Assembly (NCBI GenBank): GCA_903813345.2
Contig: CAIIXF020000011.1
Coordinates: forward strand, 34,404,166 to 34,464,165
DNA from: Owenia fusiformis
Taxonomy: Eukaryota > Annelida > Polychaeta > Sabellida > Oweniidae
Direction: 5' to 3'
DNA length: 60,000 nt
Positions 35,401 to 48,271 of this stretch are shown piece by piece; within the stretch, counting starts at the first letter, position 1, and each line of letters begins with the position of its first letter. The notes beneath the pieces are model-generated. The model saw only the letters and a program-made list of their open reading frames with translations. It made no database searches and was not told the DNA's origin. Position numbers and translations under genes: made by a program.

Positions 35401-36750
35401 TTGTTTATTAGTGGAGATTCAGAATGATGGAAATAACAGGAATTATTTTTATGAACATGGAAATACTTCGCATCCTCTAATCAGTAAAACATTGCTTTCC
35501 TAACGTCATGCTGGGTTTGAGGATTTTTTAAATTCTTCAGAGGAAGTTTATTTTTTTCTCTAACGTAGTAATCTTTTACAGCAATAACAACTACAGGAAT
35601 AATACATAATCCTATTTTGGACTTTAGCAGTTCATATAGTTTTTCTTAAAGTTTCTATACTTTGGTGATGGAAGTAAAGTCGTTGGAATTATAGCAGAAG
35701 TAAACAAAACAGAGTTGAACTTAAATGCATCAAATCAACTTGACCCCATACCAGTTGTAGGATATATGTGAAGTTAACCTAAATACCTTTCAATAACTAA
35801 GGAGGGCAAACAGCTGAAGCATACATCTATATTGTGGAATATTACTTATATTTGGGTAAGTTTGAGATATTTAGGTGTTCCTGAATAAAATATTGATCCC
35901 AGTACAAGGATGTATTATATTATAGGGTTGGGATTTATTGGCTTCTAGCCAGGATTATGTTAATGTAATGAGTACAAGCGAGCTCCAGCTCCGTTCACTA
36001 GTACATGTTTGATAATGAATACTATTTATGTATATCTGTTTACAGGGGGTACATCATGTTACATACAGGGGTACATGTTGTATATATTCAAATAGTTTGT
36101 GGCAATCAATGCATGTACCTGGGCATATGTACATAGTGAAACAAACATGGTTGGATCAGAAGTATTAACTATGGTATGGTGAATGAAATATAGAAAGGGC
36201 AGTTTTTATATTTCTGTCGTATATTTTATTACAAAATAAGTGTTAATCAATAAGAATACAAATTGTGTTCAAACTATTTGATCAAGTATACATGTAAGAG
36301 ACATATGTTTACCAGAGGGAGGTGTTCTCAAAAACAGGTGTTCTTGTCAAACATTTGATCATAAAGCCTGATATCATGGGCCTTGATTACCTGAAATAAC
36401 ACCTTGATCTATTTCAAGTGGCTTCATTTTGTTGGTTATAATTAAATTGATTAACATGTGTGGGGTGTCCACATAGAGAGAGGGCTTATCAATGGCTTAA
36501 TTATCTCATTTCCTGATTGATAGTTAATGAATTTCTACCTACAGTATTTCATCATCATGTACCTACAACATCAATATTGATTTGACATTATGATCTACTA
36601 CCCTGCCCCCTCCCTTCTATTTCTCTTCAGTCACATATTGATTTCCTTAAAAAGTGAGCTATTTCTCATTGTGGTTTCAAAGCCTCTGCTATCTCTTAAT
36701 GTATGTAATTGTTATATAAAGAGTGATACATGTAGATAAATCAGAATAGC
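32401..36750. other. non-coding; CpG-containing patches with possible promoter elements
   Basis: CpG-richer patches lie at 32520-32680, 33230-33290 and 33810-33890. The patch at 33242-33251 has CGCCATCTTG (a YY1-type site) followed by AAG/GTAACT. At 34355 there is AAAA/GTAAGTA after a CpG-containing stretch. Either could be a non-coding first exon of SINHCAF, but this is speculation. The rest is AT-rich. Confidence 0.25.
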
Positions 36751-36947
36751 CAGGCCCGTAGCCAGGGGGGGGGGGTTCGATGGGTCCCCCCCTGGCCAAA
36801 AATTCTTTCTAAATCATGCAGTTTTTCATCATTCTGAGCACTTTATAAGTGATTTTGGCCATTTTTGGAACAAATTTGTCACAAGTGAACCCCCCTGGAA
36901 TTTTTCAAAAAGTGAACCCCCCTTGGCAAATCCTGGCTACGAGCCTG
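36751..36947 (+). mobile_element. CAGGCCCGTAGC MITE, full copy with 5 bp target duplication ATAGC
   Basis: It starts CAGGCCCGTAGCCAGG plus a G run and ends CCTGGCTACGAGCCTG, a 15/16 inverted match. ATAGC lies directly on both sides. The body includes GTGATTTTGGCCATTTTTGG and GTGAACCCCCCTGGAATTTT. Confidence 0.85.
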
Positions 36948-38510
36948 ATAGCTAAATTGATAGTACACTGTGGTGATTGTACTCAGTTGAGAATTTGAAA
37001 GGCTAGGATATTTTTACCACTTGTCTGAGTTATAAGTAAAATGGAGGGGGGTGGATGTCACAGCAGACTAGTTTAATGCAATATATTATGGAGATGATAA
37101 TGCCGATGGGAATATCAGCATCTGAAATTTTCACTTGTGAAAAATATTTTCATACACCTTAGCTTTATATTACCAAGATGTCATTTATTGGCTGTTAGCA
37201 AAATTGAAAATGCGACACATTTTGTGTGTTAATACTATGAGCATGTAATTATATGTAAAGATGCGTTAATTATTTAGAGTCTGTCTAGGAGTAGAAACTA
37301 GACAAGCCTTAAGCTTATTACACATATTTCATTAAAATCAATCTTTCGACAAAAATATGAACTGGAATATTTGCGTCTTAGATGTAATATTGAAATTGAT
37401 TATCATTTCAATATCATGTGAAAGAGACAATGTGTTACTGTATGTTTCAATTTAAATGTTTTCACCCAATCCTTAAAAATGAAATCTGTTGGATGACAGT
37501 ATAACTACTTAGTGATTGTGTCCAATATTCCAATTATCAACAGTCATAGAAAAACGAAGTAAATTTTTGTTATAGTTTGACCCCAACCCCCCTTCCTATC
37601 ATCTCACAAAATTTTAAAATGTTGATTTATCTCTTGATTATTTGAAACCCCCTTTACTTTTAATTTACCCCCTCTCCCCTAAGGCTCCTAAGGAAACTAA
37701 AGTATAACGTTTCATAATCTTGCTGCAAACTTGTATGGTTCTTTAGTCTGTACAGGTGAAGTAAATAGAGGAGGGGGGGGGGGGGTTAAGTGACCTGGTG
37801 CATTAAAATTTAGATTGAAATCCTTTGTTTGCTATATCACTTTTACAACTTATATGACATATAAATGGAAATCATAATATTTATTTTTTAATTCACAGTA
37901 TACTTTAACAGTTTGTTTGTTTGTCCACGGCTTTTCTGAATGTTGCAAGCTAAGTTGTTATCATACCCCCCACTGGTCTATCTTGCAGTGTTAAATCTGA
38001 TGTAAATAAAAAACATACCCTTGTCTTCCAAATATGGTAGTGAACAAAATAAAAAAGCAGGTTTTGATTTCTTTGATATGTACGCATTTTACCAGGTGCG
38101 AACACAGGCTCCAGAATCATCAACTTTCTTCCTGCTTATAAACTGGTTGTAGCAACAACTACTATAACTACTATAACTATATCCAGCGATCTCCCCAGGT
38201 GTTTTCTTGAAATATCAGTGTTTCCTGGAGTTTGAGTGACGTCAATATATAAAAAGACAATGCAAGGGTACTTTCTTGAAAAAATAAGGAACATGCCTGT
38301 CCTACATTGTCTAGCATTGGATGAACTATTGAAGCAGGTAGCTTAAATGAACATAGCGAGGTTTGATTTAAGAATAGACAAGGTTTTATTGATGGAAAAA
38401 TTAATATTGGTTCAAGATACTCCAAGAATTAGAAATAGAGGATGTACTGTGCATTATCTTAGCTCAAGATCATACCATACATGATGGTTTGTGATGAAAT
38501 ATTATCCTAC
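36948..38510. other. intergenic, nothing recognised
   Basis: AT-rich, with a poly-G run at about 37771. Confidence 0.45.
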
Positions 38511-38690
38511 AGTACAAGTATTTTCAAAGCTCACACCATGCCATGCCGTCGAGATGCCGGCTGCTCTACGCGTGCATCGCGACCGCTGCACGCCCGCTCT
38601 TCGTTTGTGCGCCGAGCGCTCTTCGTGCTCACAGCGACAGCGATTCTACTGCTTAGCTAGCGCTTAGCATGCGCTATACGACCGATGTAG
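38511..38690. other. CpG-rich patch in AT-rich surroundings
   Basis: Dense in GCG/CGC words without an open frame. A similar composition recurs at 47900-48060. Confidence 0.4.
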
Positions 38691-40872
38691 TTATCAGATA
38701 GTAATTTATACATGTATGCACTGTACATATGCTTAGCGGTAGAATTCACAGTGAGCACGAAATGAAAGCAAGTTTGTTTAGATTGTAATTGAACTGGATG
38801 TTTTTATATCCATTATACTGTATGCGGTCGTAATTAATCATTGGTTCACTAATATGCTCGATACTTTAAATGAATAAATTGGTAGTAAGTTTATCAGTTG
38901 AAAAATCCATAATACACACCAAGAACATGTAACTGAATTCAAATTGTATATAATCCACGGTGTTTTCTTTTTTGGAAACACTCCGATAGGCATCGCCATC
39001 GGGATAGTTCTGCCGATCGGCTAAGTCATCGGGACGGCATTTCCGTCGGCACAGTGTACATCAATGCATTGTGCAACTTACCTGTACATCGGAGGATCCA
39101 AGAAAACACCGATAAACTCATAATAATATTTCTTGAGAGTTAGATTATGTTTTGAGCGGGTAAAAGTTGTGTCCACTATTAAGTTATATTCTTGAAACAA
39201 TTCAATAAATAAGTATACTTAGAACTAGTTTTTTTCAATAATAACTATTATTGCCGTTTTAAAAATGTAGAAATCCTTTTATAGAGCATTCTTTACCATA
39301 ATTTATAAAATAATCTTTCAGACGGGCAAATCACAATGAGGACAGATGATAAGTCTGTCATTATGTCTGTACGCACACGTAGATTGTACGTTGAAGTTGG
39401 ACCGTCGATGATTTTTATTCCGACATTCAAAGACAAATATATTTGAAATACTTTCAGGATTGTTATTCATTTGTTGTAATACAGATTGACTGATAGAGCA
39501 TTTAATTGTAATGGGTTGTGCTTGGGATTCACAGAATTATTCTATGATAATCTGAGGATATATCAAAATTAATTTTAAATGCGGATGTTTACATAAAAGA
39601 TCTTGTTTCCATTTCGTAAAAACAAAAATATTGAAGTACGATATTAGATCGGATATTAGCGTACCTCTGTGGAAAAGAATCAAAAGATACTCCAGTATGA
39701 TGATTTGTCATTTTAGAAATTCGTCAATTTGACTAAACTATCCCCCGGAACTAGCCTTTCAGGTTAAGCAAATGCGACAGATACATGTATCTAAAGAAAG
39801 TTACATTTTATTCTTGATTTCAGGGAATAATTGTAATGATAAACATAAATTGCAATTATTATTGTTTTGCTCTAACATTCAATTATTATGATTCAACGCT
39901 TTCCCTCAATTTCTATCAGATCATCGATCCCAGACTTCAGCAAATATTCCAATCATATTTTGCGTTTTATCAACTTTTCGAAAAGCTATACGCATATGAT
40001 ACTACAACTACTTCTGACAGTGGTTTATCCTAACTTTTTGCAAATATGGATGTTTATACTGCTTGCATCTTATTCTAGGGAGTTTTATATAGACAGGACT
40101 TCCTCTTCACAATGTAATTATATATTTTCTGTTTTGTAGGTTCCCGTGGGTAAGATACCAACAAGAACAATACGGCCGATCCTAAAGGGCAGAGACCCGT
40201 CAGTGGCGTTCTTCAAGTTATAGCCCATGGAGATATAGTTTGTGAATCTTGCCTACACAGCTGCTCGATACAAGTGCAAAATACAAAATAATAACCGTAA
40301 TATATATAGATAAATGTTTGGCATGCATTGTGTTTCTGTTTCATTGTTAAATTATTTGATAACTTATAATAAGCAGATAAGTTAGTTGCTTTTCAGGTAT
40401 TAAGCGGCGATGTAGGACTGAAAACCCGGGACTGAAAACCAGCGTCACACATGTACATTTTCTCGGATATTCCTCCATAAGCAGATAAACATGTTTGGAT
40501 GTTTTAATTTTGATTTGATTTGGTTTTTTGAATTACACGAGTTAGATAAAGTCTTTCAAATGTCACCAGTCTTTGGTGGTGAGATTTCATGTAGGAATTA
40601 GAATTAGAATAAGATTTATTACGACTGTACGATCTGTTTTGTTTGCATCGTTCATTGTATAACGTTGATAAAACACAAGGTCAGCATTGGAATTACAGAA
40701 TTGTGCGATTCCCTACCTCCCATTCATAGATTTAGTCTCTGGCCATGGTATTCAAAATTATATTTGTTCTGTCATTCTGATTCCCGTGTCGGGACATTCT
40801 GATCTATCGGAGTCTCACTTTATCTAACCCTTTGGTATTCCAAAGGATAAAACTTGCTGTGGATCACACAAT
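38691..40872. other. intergenic, nothing recognised
   Basis: No ORF with recognisable domain content. A short CpG-containing stretch occurs at 38980-39050. Confidence 0.4.
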
Positions 40873-41103
40873 GGTGTCGGGATATTAAACCAGTGAATGT
40901 TCCGATCGTCGCAACATTCGGCTCACCGAGAGATTTCACGGATTCATACATGCATACTGTACATGTATATTCAGCACAGTATGCATGCACATTCCATATA
41001 TCCTTCCAATAATAAGTGCTGCATGTATAAACCTGTGAAACCTCTCGGTCCATCGGATGTGGTGATGATCGGAACATTTTACTGGTTAATCTCCCGATAC
41101 TGG
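40873..41103. repeat. 230 bp foldback element
   Basis: Left-arm blocks (TCGGGATATTAAACCAGT, ATGTTCCGATC, CACCGAGAG) recur inverted in the right arm. The arms are about 95 bp with a short AT-rich loop. Confidence 0.65.
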
Positions 41104-42347
41104 AAATAAGAATGACAGGGGAAATCTGGGAAATCTGACAGAGTCCATGCGTCCCGAGCCTTATGTGACTGGCAAATAAAATCAGCACGGAAAGTGCATA
41201 CTTGAATTCCGAGGTTGGGTAGTAAACTGTCCCCTTTAATTCAGATAGAATTATCTATCATATCTGTTTTCCTGTTAAGAATCACGATTCCGGATAACGA
41301 ATGAGGGAAATTTTCATACTTTATCATTCCGTTCTTAATATATTGTATAATATTTGTATTCTGTTTTACGGGTTCCCATTGGTTACAACACAGGCAATAT
41401 ATCGCAGGTTAAATGAGTGTTCAACAATTAAACATGGCGGTCTTCATTTTATAGTTCATGAAAATTGCCTCAAGTACAATGTCAAAATCTCATGATGATT
41501 TCTTCCGACCTATGTTTACTGACGAGAGAGGGGTACGCAGTTGCTTGAAGCAAGCATAAACTATGAAAAATCCATTGTCCGATAATTAATTAACTGGCAC
41601 AAATCTGTTAATTGTTTTTGTTATTGTTACTTGATTAGACGGATTTTCAGATATTATCTGCATTGAGATGGCTGATTATAAGGCATGAATTTTTTTTCCA
41701 GTAATGTTAATTGTTATTTTATATGTTTGAAATATTTATTAATCCATCCATTTTTCATTTTGATATACTTTTCAAAGCGACTTTTGGTTTTATCTCTGTG
41801 TTTTATTTATAATAATTTTTAACAGAGTTAGGAGGAATTCCATATAGCCTATAATTGATTTTAATTTAATAAAGTTTGCTGATAATTGATTTAAGTGTAG
41901 AAATGGTAACGCTCCCGAAGAGTGCATGTGTGCCTGGCAGGATCGCCAATAGAATTGCATGCTTTGTTTTGTTTTGATAGTTAGTTTAGAACTTTTACCA
42001 CGTGAAGTATTCAATCCATATACGCAAACGTGTGTGTACTTTGAAGGGCTTTGAAGTCTCTGGTAACATTAATTTTTAGGGTTTCGAAGCCATTTCCACC
42101 TCCTCCGGTATTCTTTCTATGGGAGAGGTTTTTCAAAAATAATTATAAACTTTTGAGACCTTTGGGGATATCAAGTCACATATCCTTATATATTTTTTTT
42201 TTTCCTGAAGGATTGGAAAATAAAAATTTAAACATAGAGAGGCAAAGACGTGAAAGTGTGGGAAGTTTTAATATTTAATTTGTGCTTTTCTTTCATTCAA
42301 ATGGCAACCCTCGAATATAATTGCAATTGACCTCCATTGCATTTGAA
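41104..42347. other. intergenic, nothing recognised
   Basis: AT-rich, no supported feature. Confidence 0.45.
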
Positions 42348-42499
42348 GGGGGGGGGGGGGGTTCAATCATCGCCTTTCTCCAAAGTTTATTTAAAATCGT
42401 ACAGTTTTTCATGATTCTGAGCTCTTTTAACTTAAGTGATGACCAATGTTGTTTAATGTGGACCCCTGCCCCCATCACTGGAAAATGGCTACGGGCCTG
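42348..42499 (+). mobile_element. CAGGCCCGTAGC MITE, degraded copy
   Basis: A poly-G run followed by CAGTTTTTCATGATTCTGAG and ending GGCTACGGGCCTG. The left terminus is eroded. Confidence 0.6.
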
Positions 42500-43021
42500 A
42501 AAGGGCAAATATTGTCATTGATTTCTCGAAAGCTCATAATACACCCAATCAACAAGGTGGGTTTGAAGGTGAAAACCTAGACGATCTCTGTAATCAAAGG
42601 CTGAGACGATATTTTCTATAATCAGAGTCCTAGACGACTTCTGCTGTAATCAGAGTCCTGGGTGATCTTTAGACTTTCTCATAATTAAAGTAGCCAAACA
42701 TCCGCTGAACAGGGAAATTGATGGATTAATGAATAATCTTTTGTTTGTTATTTTAATTATACTTATTGTTTTGACAAATATAAAACGTTTGTTCCCGATT
42801 ATAATACAAGTGTAAGTATTAAATCCATCATGTGAAGCAATCCTTAAAAGCAGAACAAGACAGCCACAATAACCACCTTGTTCTAAGGGTATAACTACTA
42901 GTTTAGAAGTCTTATATTTTACTATATGACTTGAGCAATAGCGGGCCATAGTGCAGTGACCAGTCGTAGTGGTGTTCCAAAATGAATATCAACATTCAGC
43001 ATTGAACACACTGAAACTAAA

Positions 43022-43120
43022 CCTTTTTGAAAAATTCCAGGGGTCACATTTAACAATGAAAACTTTCGCCCAAAGCACGTGTTCACTGCTCAAAATGTAG
43101 AAAAACTGACTATGGGCCTG
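43022..43120 (-). mobile_element. CAGGCCCGTAGC MITE, inverted internally deleted copy
   Basis: It reads CTTTTTGAAAAATTCCAGGG through to ACTATGGGCCTG, the family consensus in reverse with deletions. Confidence 0.5.
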
Positions 43121-43261
43121 AATCTCATCCCCCCATTCAGTTCCATCACTAACATTCATTTATATCATAATTTATATCATAATTTAATATATTTAGTATT
43201 ATTGAGAATGTAAGCTGGACAGTCATATAATAAAACAAATATTTCGTTTATTTCATTTATC

Positions 43262-43345
43262 TCAGGCCCTTAGCCAGGATTTGCCAGGGGGGATTCGTGG
43301 AATACTAGTACATGTAGTATCACTTTTGAAAGATGTACAGGTATT
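43262..43345 (-). mobile_element. CAGGCCCGTAGC MITE, terminal fragment
   Basis: CAGGCCCTTAGCCAGGATTT followed by GCCAGGGGGG, the inverted right end of the family. It decays after about 80 bp. Confidence 0.5.
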
Positions 43346-43548
43346 CATCACGATAGTGTGAAATATTTGCTAAATAATCATAAGAAATAGACATCTGCAG
43401 CGGCAGCAGTGCAACATTTTAATACTGCTAATATAGAGCTTTGTGTCTTCGAAATTGTCACGATCGCCGCCACCTGTAATAAAACAATAGAGAGGTTAAG
43501 CTACACGTTCTTTAGGTGAACGCGTAAAACTTATTTTTCCCTGGGGCA

Positions 43549-43750
43549 CAGGCCCGTAGCGAAGGGGGTTCGATGGGTTCGGGCGACCCCCCTGGCCAAA
43601 AAGTTTCTCAAAATTTTGCAGTTTTCTGAGCATTTTTAAGTGATTTTGGCCATTTTTGGACCAAAATTGTCACAAGTGAACCCCCCCTGGAATTTATCAA
43701 AAGTGAACCCCCCCCCCCCCCCCCATTGGCAAATCCTGGCTACGGGTCTG
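43549..43750 (+). mobile_element. CAGGCCCGTAGC MITE, full-length copy
   Basis: The ends CAGGCCCGTAGC and GGCTACGGGTCTG are intact, with the internal blocks as in the 36.7 kb copy and an expanded poly-C run. No clear target duplication. Confidence 0.75.
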
Positions 43751-43805
43751 GGGTATATCTCTCAAAGTTGTCTTTAAATTTGACTAGTTTACTCTTAGGT
43801 AAGTT

Positions 43806-43831
43806 GTTATTATTATTATTATTATTATTAT
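43806..43831. repeat. ATT trinucleotide microsatellite
   Basis: About eight perfect ATT units. Confidence 0.85.
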
Positions 43832-45927
43832 AAACCGTTGGATGGGGGAAAATTTTGCTTAGGGTCACAAAATTACACGTTCAGGTTTTGCTAAATGCAT
43901 GTAGCTGAATCCCTCTTAATACATATCTGAAAGATAACGCAAACCCTTAATTATTAACTTTCAAATATAAACAATGAAACAAGTAACTGAAATTTAACAT
44001 GAACGCCAATTGCAAGTAACCCACTGACTCTTGGGATTCGAAAGTCAGTTGTGGTTGCAAATTGTCGAATGCATTCATTGAATTAATTATAACTAAATAT
44101 TTTTCAGAACTGCGTCGAATTCCACAATGCATTTACTCCTGTCTGTAGTGAAAGCTTGCACCAACCCCTTCGACCTCGCCTCTCTTCCTGCTATCCCTCT
44201 CGTAGCATCCCACTATCCTGAAATGAAATGAATTAAACAGACGAATTTCATGTACATTGTATTAATTGATGCATCATAATTATTCAATTGTATGATGAAT
44301 TAAATATTATTTACAATTATTTTGAATACCAAACAAAACCCTTTTATGTCATTCTGATACTCTTGGTATCTTTCTTTTTCACCTGAAACATGCTGAGCAG
44401 ACATGAGATGCCATGGTTTATCATGATGCTTTTATATAGGCTATTAATTATAGTTCTCTTTGCAATATAAAACTGGTATGTTTATGCAAAACCCAATTGG
44501 ACTGATATAAAGGGGTATTGTTTCATTATGTGGACTTGAGAAAGACCGACATACTCATTGCTTCCAGTTCCAACCTAAAACTTATAATAGGAAGTTATCA
44601 AGATCCAAAAACACGATCGCTTCTTAAACAATACGCTTGTAAAATCCCGGCGATCAAATGCAATCAAACTTTCGCAATCAGGTGCCTAATTAGTCTTTTG
44701 ATCTCCGAAGTTTTACTGGACTTTTCAATGAACTCGTGAGAAGCAAACGCAATCATCACAAACTCAAATAAACATGTTTCTAGTAAATTTGAAATAGAGT
44801 AAAACCCAGAGAAAAAGATCGCGTGGTTATTTGATTTTTTCATAGGAATTTGCCATATTTCAATTTTGAAATAGCAAAAGTCTGTCCCGGAAGAATTTAC
44901 CAAGCATTCCCTACTTCGATGCTTTTTTATTGCGAGGGTCGTTTAGCGCCGATACGACCTCATTAAGTGTGCTTTATTCATTTTATTAATATTAATGTTA
45001 TGAAATGTGTAGTTCACAAGTGACACTTTTATGAATTATTTTTAGGTTTACAATGCATATTTGGCTTTTCCCTCTAAAAGTTTAGAATTCATCTTTATAC
45101 TTTTCTTGATTCAATAAAATTAACATTGGATCCCAGACAGTTATCAAATTCTCAGACATTTGATTAATATAGATATTTGTACTTCCTTTGATCAGTGGCT
45201 GGTGTGACTGGAATTCGAATCTAATCTGTTTCATTTTTTATGTAAATTGAAAGGAATAAAGTTTTATTTTAAGTGTTTTAACAATATTAACGTTTGGCGT
45301 GCAGCGCAACTTCATACGCAATCAAAGAACAGAATACACTGGTATAACAACATGCCTTTTATTTTCAAGCTCGAGCAATATCCCCGTTATAAACCCGAAA
45401 TACGGTCCTTGGCAGCAAACCTGTATGTGCCCGCTTTTCACTGTAACTAATAAATAAATTAAGTACCGAATATAAAATTCGATTCTGAATAAAAACTTTA
45501 AGAACGTGGTTTGCGTTATTCAATTATTTATTTAAACGAACGCTCTCGTCTTTTGAACTTTATAAAGAGAAAATCCGATCTGAGATTTGAAATCGGGAAT
45601 AAAAGATACATACATACATAATAACAAAAGATATACGTTCCCAAATAAAAAAAATAGGAGAAGAATCTAGATTACAATCCAATAAACAATATCTGAGACT
45701 ATCAGACAATATGAAGTTTAAAATCCGACAATACGCTCCGGCCGTAAAAGTTTCTGAATTTAATAACTATACTACTATACTACGGCTTAAGCAGAATTTT
45801 CTACTTGGATAATTCCTGCCTCGATAGTGTAGGGATCGCTCACATCAGGTAGGCCATCATAAGGGGGGGGGGGGGTTCACATATAAGTCAGAGAGTGTGT
45901 CAAAGGACCTCTTCTTGTCTCACTGAC
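43832..45927. other. intergenic, nothing recognised
   Basis: Several 60-80 codon ORFs look random. A poly-G run lies at 45863. Confidence 0.4.
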
Positions 45928-46191
45928 CTTGTAAAATTGTTCTATAGTTGCGTTCCAAATGCAGGTGTCTGAAAATATTTCATCTGATGGAGAAGTTGTT
46001 CTTGTTCTGGGAGTTTCATTTATTTCAAAATGGTTCAAGATAAGGTCGAGTTTCCTGCTGTTCTTTTCTACGGTCTTCTGGAGTTGTATTTGCATATTAT
46101 AGATTTCACTGGAATAGCGTACCCAATGTAAAAGGCTGGCCATTAACCAAAACGCAATATGAGAAGATAAATAATTTTTCATTTTCATACA
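45928..46191 (-). CDS. weak candidate exon: signal-anchor plus coiled coil, unrecognised
   Basis: On the minus strand, TTATTATCCCTTCAG (acceptor-like) precedes an ATG at 46188. The frame opens with a hydrophobic N-terminus (residues 5-25, signal peptide or membrane anchor), then a helix with coiled-coil character (IYNMQIQLQKTVEKNSRKLDL), two N-glycosylation sequons (NET, NAT) and a lone cysteine, reaching AAG/GTCAGT, a plausible donor. No homology is recognised and no downstream exon was found. It could be chance. Confidence 0.25.
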
Positions 46192-46291
46192 ACTGAAGGG
46201 ATAATAAATGCTTTAATATAAAGTAAACGTATTTATAAATGTATTTTAAGCGTAAAATCAAAGCACAACCATTTACTAAAAAAAGAAGAAA

Positions 46292-46362
46292 TGTCAGACT
46301 GGGACTCGAACCCGGACCATCCGCGTGGCAGGCGAGGATCTCCAACCTTCGACACCTCAACA
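46292..46362 (-). tRNA. tRNA-Gly(GCC)-like gene or pseudogene
   Basis: The minus strand gives a 71 nt cloverleaf. Anticodon arm CTCGC-CTGCCAC-GCGGA has anticodon GCC, and the T arm contains the B-box GGTTCGAGTCC. The D-loop has GG, and the acceptor strands TGTTGAG and TCTGACA pair with wobbles and one mismatch. Seven T residues, a Pol III terminator, follow 8 nt later (46284-46278). Mismatches in the acceptor, anticodon and T stems argue for a degenerate copy or the head of a SINE rather than a working tRNA. Confidence 0.45.
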
Positions 46363-47654
46363 TCAGATATTACCGTCAACAATTTAACAGTACCATATAA
46401 TAAAAAACAACATATATTAAAGGTGTAACCATGAGTTCAAAGCGGCCATTCAATGATCATGGACCATTTATTAAAGTTTGGATTGCCTGCCCTATTTTCC
46501 CCATTTTTTAATTTTTGTATAATCTCTCATTAGGCCTATAGCTCAAAATATCACTAGGGACCAAGGGAAAACCCTAGAATTGTGTCATGGAATAGGCTGT
46601 TCAGAATGTCAGCCGCTTGCCGTCGGGAGACCGCTTCGCTCACTGGAATAGCGTACCCAATGTTAATAATAGCCTAGTATCATTGCTAGAAACCGTGTGA
46701 TTTCATTGGTCGATTCAGTACCATGTGATCAAAATACCATAATATTTCTTAAAGCTCTATTTGGATTTTACAAGACGTATTGCTGGGCGTATTTTCCGCC
46801 CGGGAATTCTGACAACTGTACTGGACGAAAACATCGGGAGACCGCTCCGCCCACTGTCTTAAGCCAATGTTTTTGCTATAAATCAAGCCACGGGGATCTA
46901 CACGACCAGTGATTTAAATACATGTTAGTAAAGTGATCATCAAAATGAATGTCCTTGCTTGCTTTTAAAAATAAGTTTTCATGCGTTATAGGCCTATACA
47001 AATTGAACGGGGGGAGTAATGTGTCTAAAGACATGATAATAATATGTTACTTCATTTTATTTCATATAATTACTCCAAATTTTCCCATCTCACTCTTCAG
47101 AGTTAATGAGTTCCTTTTAAAAAAAATACGAATTCGTGAATTTGTTCCATCGTATTTATCACTCCCCCTTCCCCGTTCACGGCAACCGCATTCGTATGGT
47201 ACGTGTACACGTACATTCGTATGGTACGTGTACATGTACATTAAACTAACAAGAGCAATAACATTAGTTTTGTGATAATAACGTCCCTTATTAGTATTTG
47301 TTTTCGGCTCGTGTAGATCACTGATTTATAGCAAAAACATTGCCTTGCACGTTGGTGACAATGAACCTTTTTATTAGATGTCATGATGTTTGCAGCGCCT
47401 ATTGTATTCTTAAAGCAATTCAAGAGTAAACTTTCTCTTTATCTTGAAAAAAAATCTTCTAGATTTGTTGAATTTTCTTGCAGAAATCGATGCCTTATTT
47501 TATCCGATCACAAAGCGTAATGTTGCATTTATACAGTTTCATATTACATTCTACGGCCGAGATCTTAACTGCTAAACGGACGCTCAGCGTTATGTTTTAG
47601 GCATCTTTACGCGATTTTTATTGAACCGTTCGTTTCATTAAAATATTTCAAATC
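46363..47654. other. intergenic, nothing recognised
   Basis: Short duplications include GGAATAGCGTACCCAATGT at 46106 and 46644, and GTATGGTACGTGTACA twice near 47200. No gene. Confidence 0.4.
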
Positions 47655-47810
47655 AAATTATGAATTACTATAAAAGGTAAATAAAAATAGAAAATAATGA
47701 ATAATGCGTTGAAAGTAATAACTTCTTTCAAATTATGAATTGCTATAAAAGGTAAATAAATATAGAAAATAATGAATAATGCGTTGTAAGTAATAACTTC
47801 TTTCAAATTG
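47655..47810. repeat. 75 bp tandem duplication
   Basis: AAATTATGAATTRCTATAAA through ACTTCTTTC occurs at 47655 and 47730 with only a few differences. Confidence 0.85.
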
Positions 47811-47899
47811 CATTTCTCCCTTGGAATTCTAGTTTAAAATGATTACAGTTATTAATGTTGCAATATTGCATTGAATTCTACGGCCGGATCTTACATGCT

Positions 47900-48065
47900 C
47901 ATCAACTGCGCTGGTGGTGAACGACTGCGAAGCGGACGCTCAGCGCATTGAGCGCTGGCGATCTACGACCGCATCGCGCGCGAATAGCGAGCGACCAACG
48001 AACGCTCAGCGCACGAACTACGCCCGCTTCCCGAATGAGTGTACGGCGGATGGCGATGTGTGAGC
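47900..48065. other. CpG-rich patch
   Basis: Repeated GCGGACGCTCAGCGC-type words and no open frame. The composition is like 38511-38690. Confidence 0.4.
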
Positions 48066-48271
48066 TTTGTTACTGAGAGTACTGTAAGTCCTAAAGATAA
48101 GATGATGATTGTATCCCATATCTAAAAATACCTTCATGTAAACAGACTTAACCTAAAAATATCACTTGAAAATTGGACAGTATTTATATCCATTCTACAG
48201 AAACTAACGGTAGTAATAGAACATTAATTAAAAGATGGGATTATTGAATAAGCTCAATAAAGTATGATATT

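Noticed and set aside
42650-42949. 99-codon minus-strand ORF
   Set aside because: No recognisable domain, no splice context, neighbours are decayed MITEs. Looks random.
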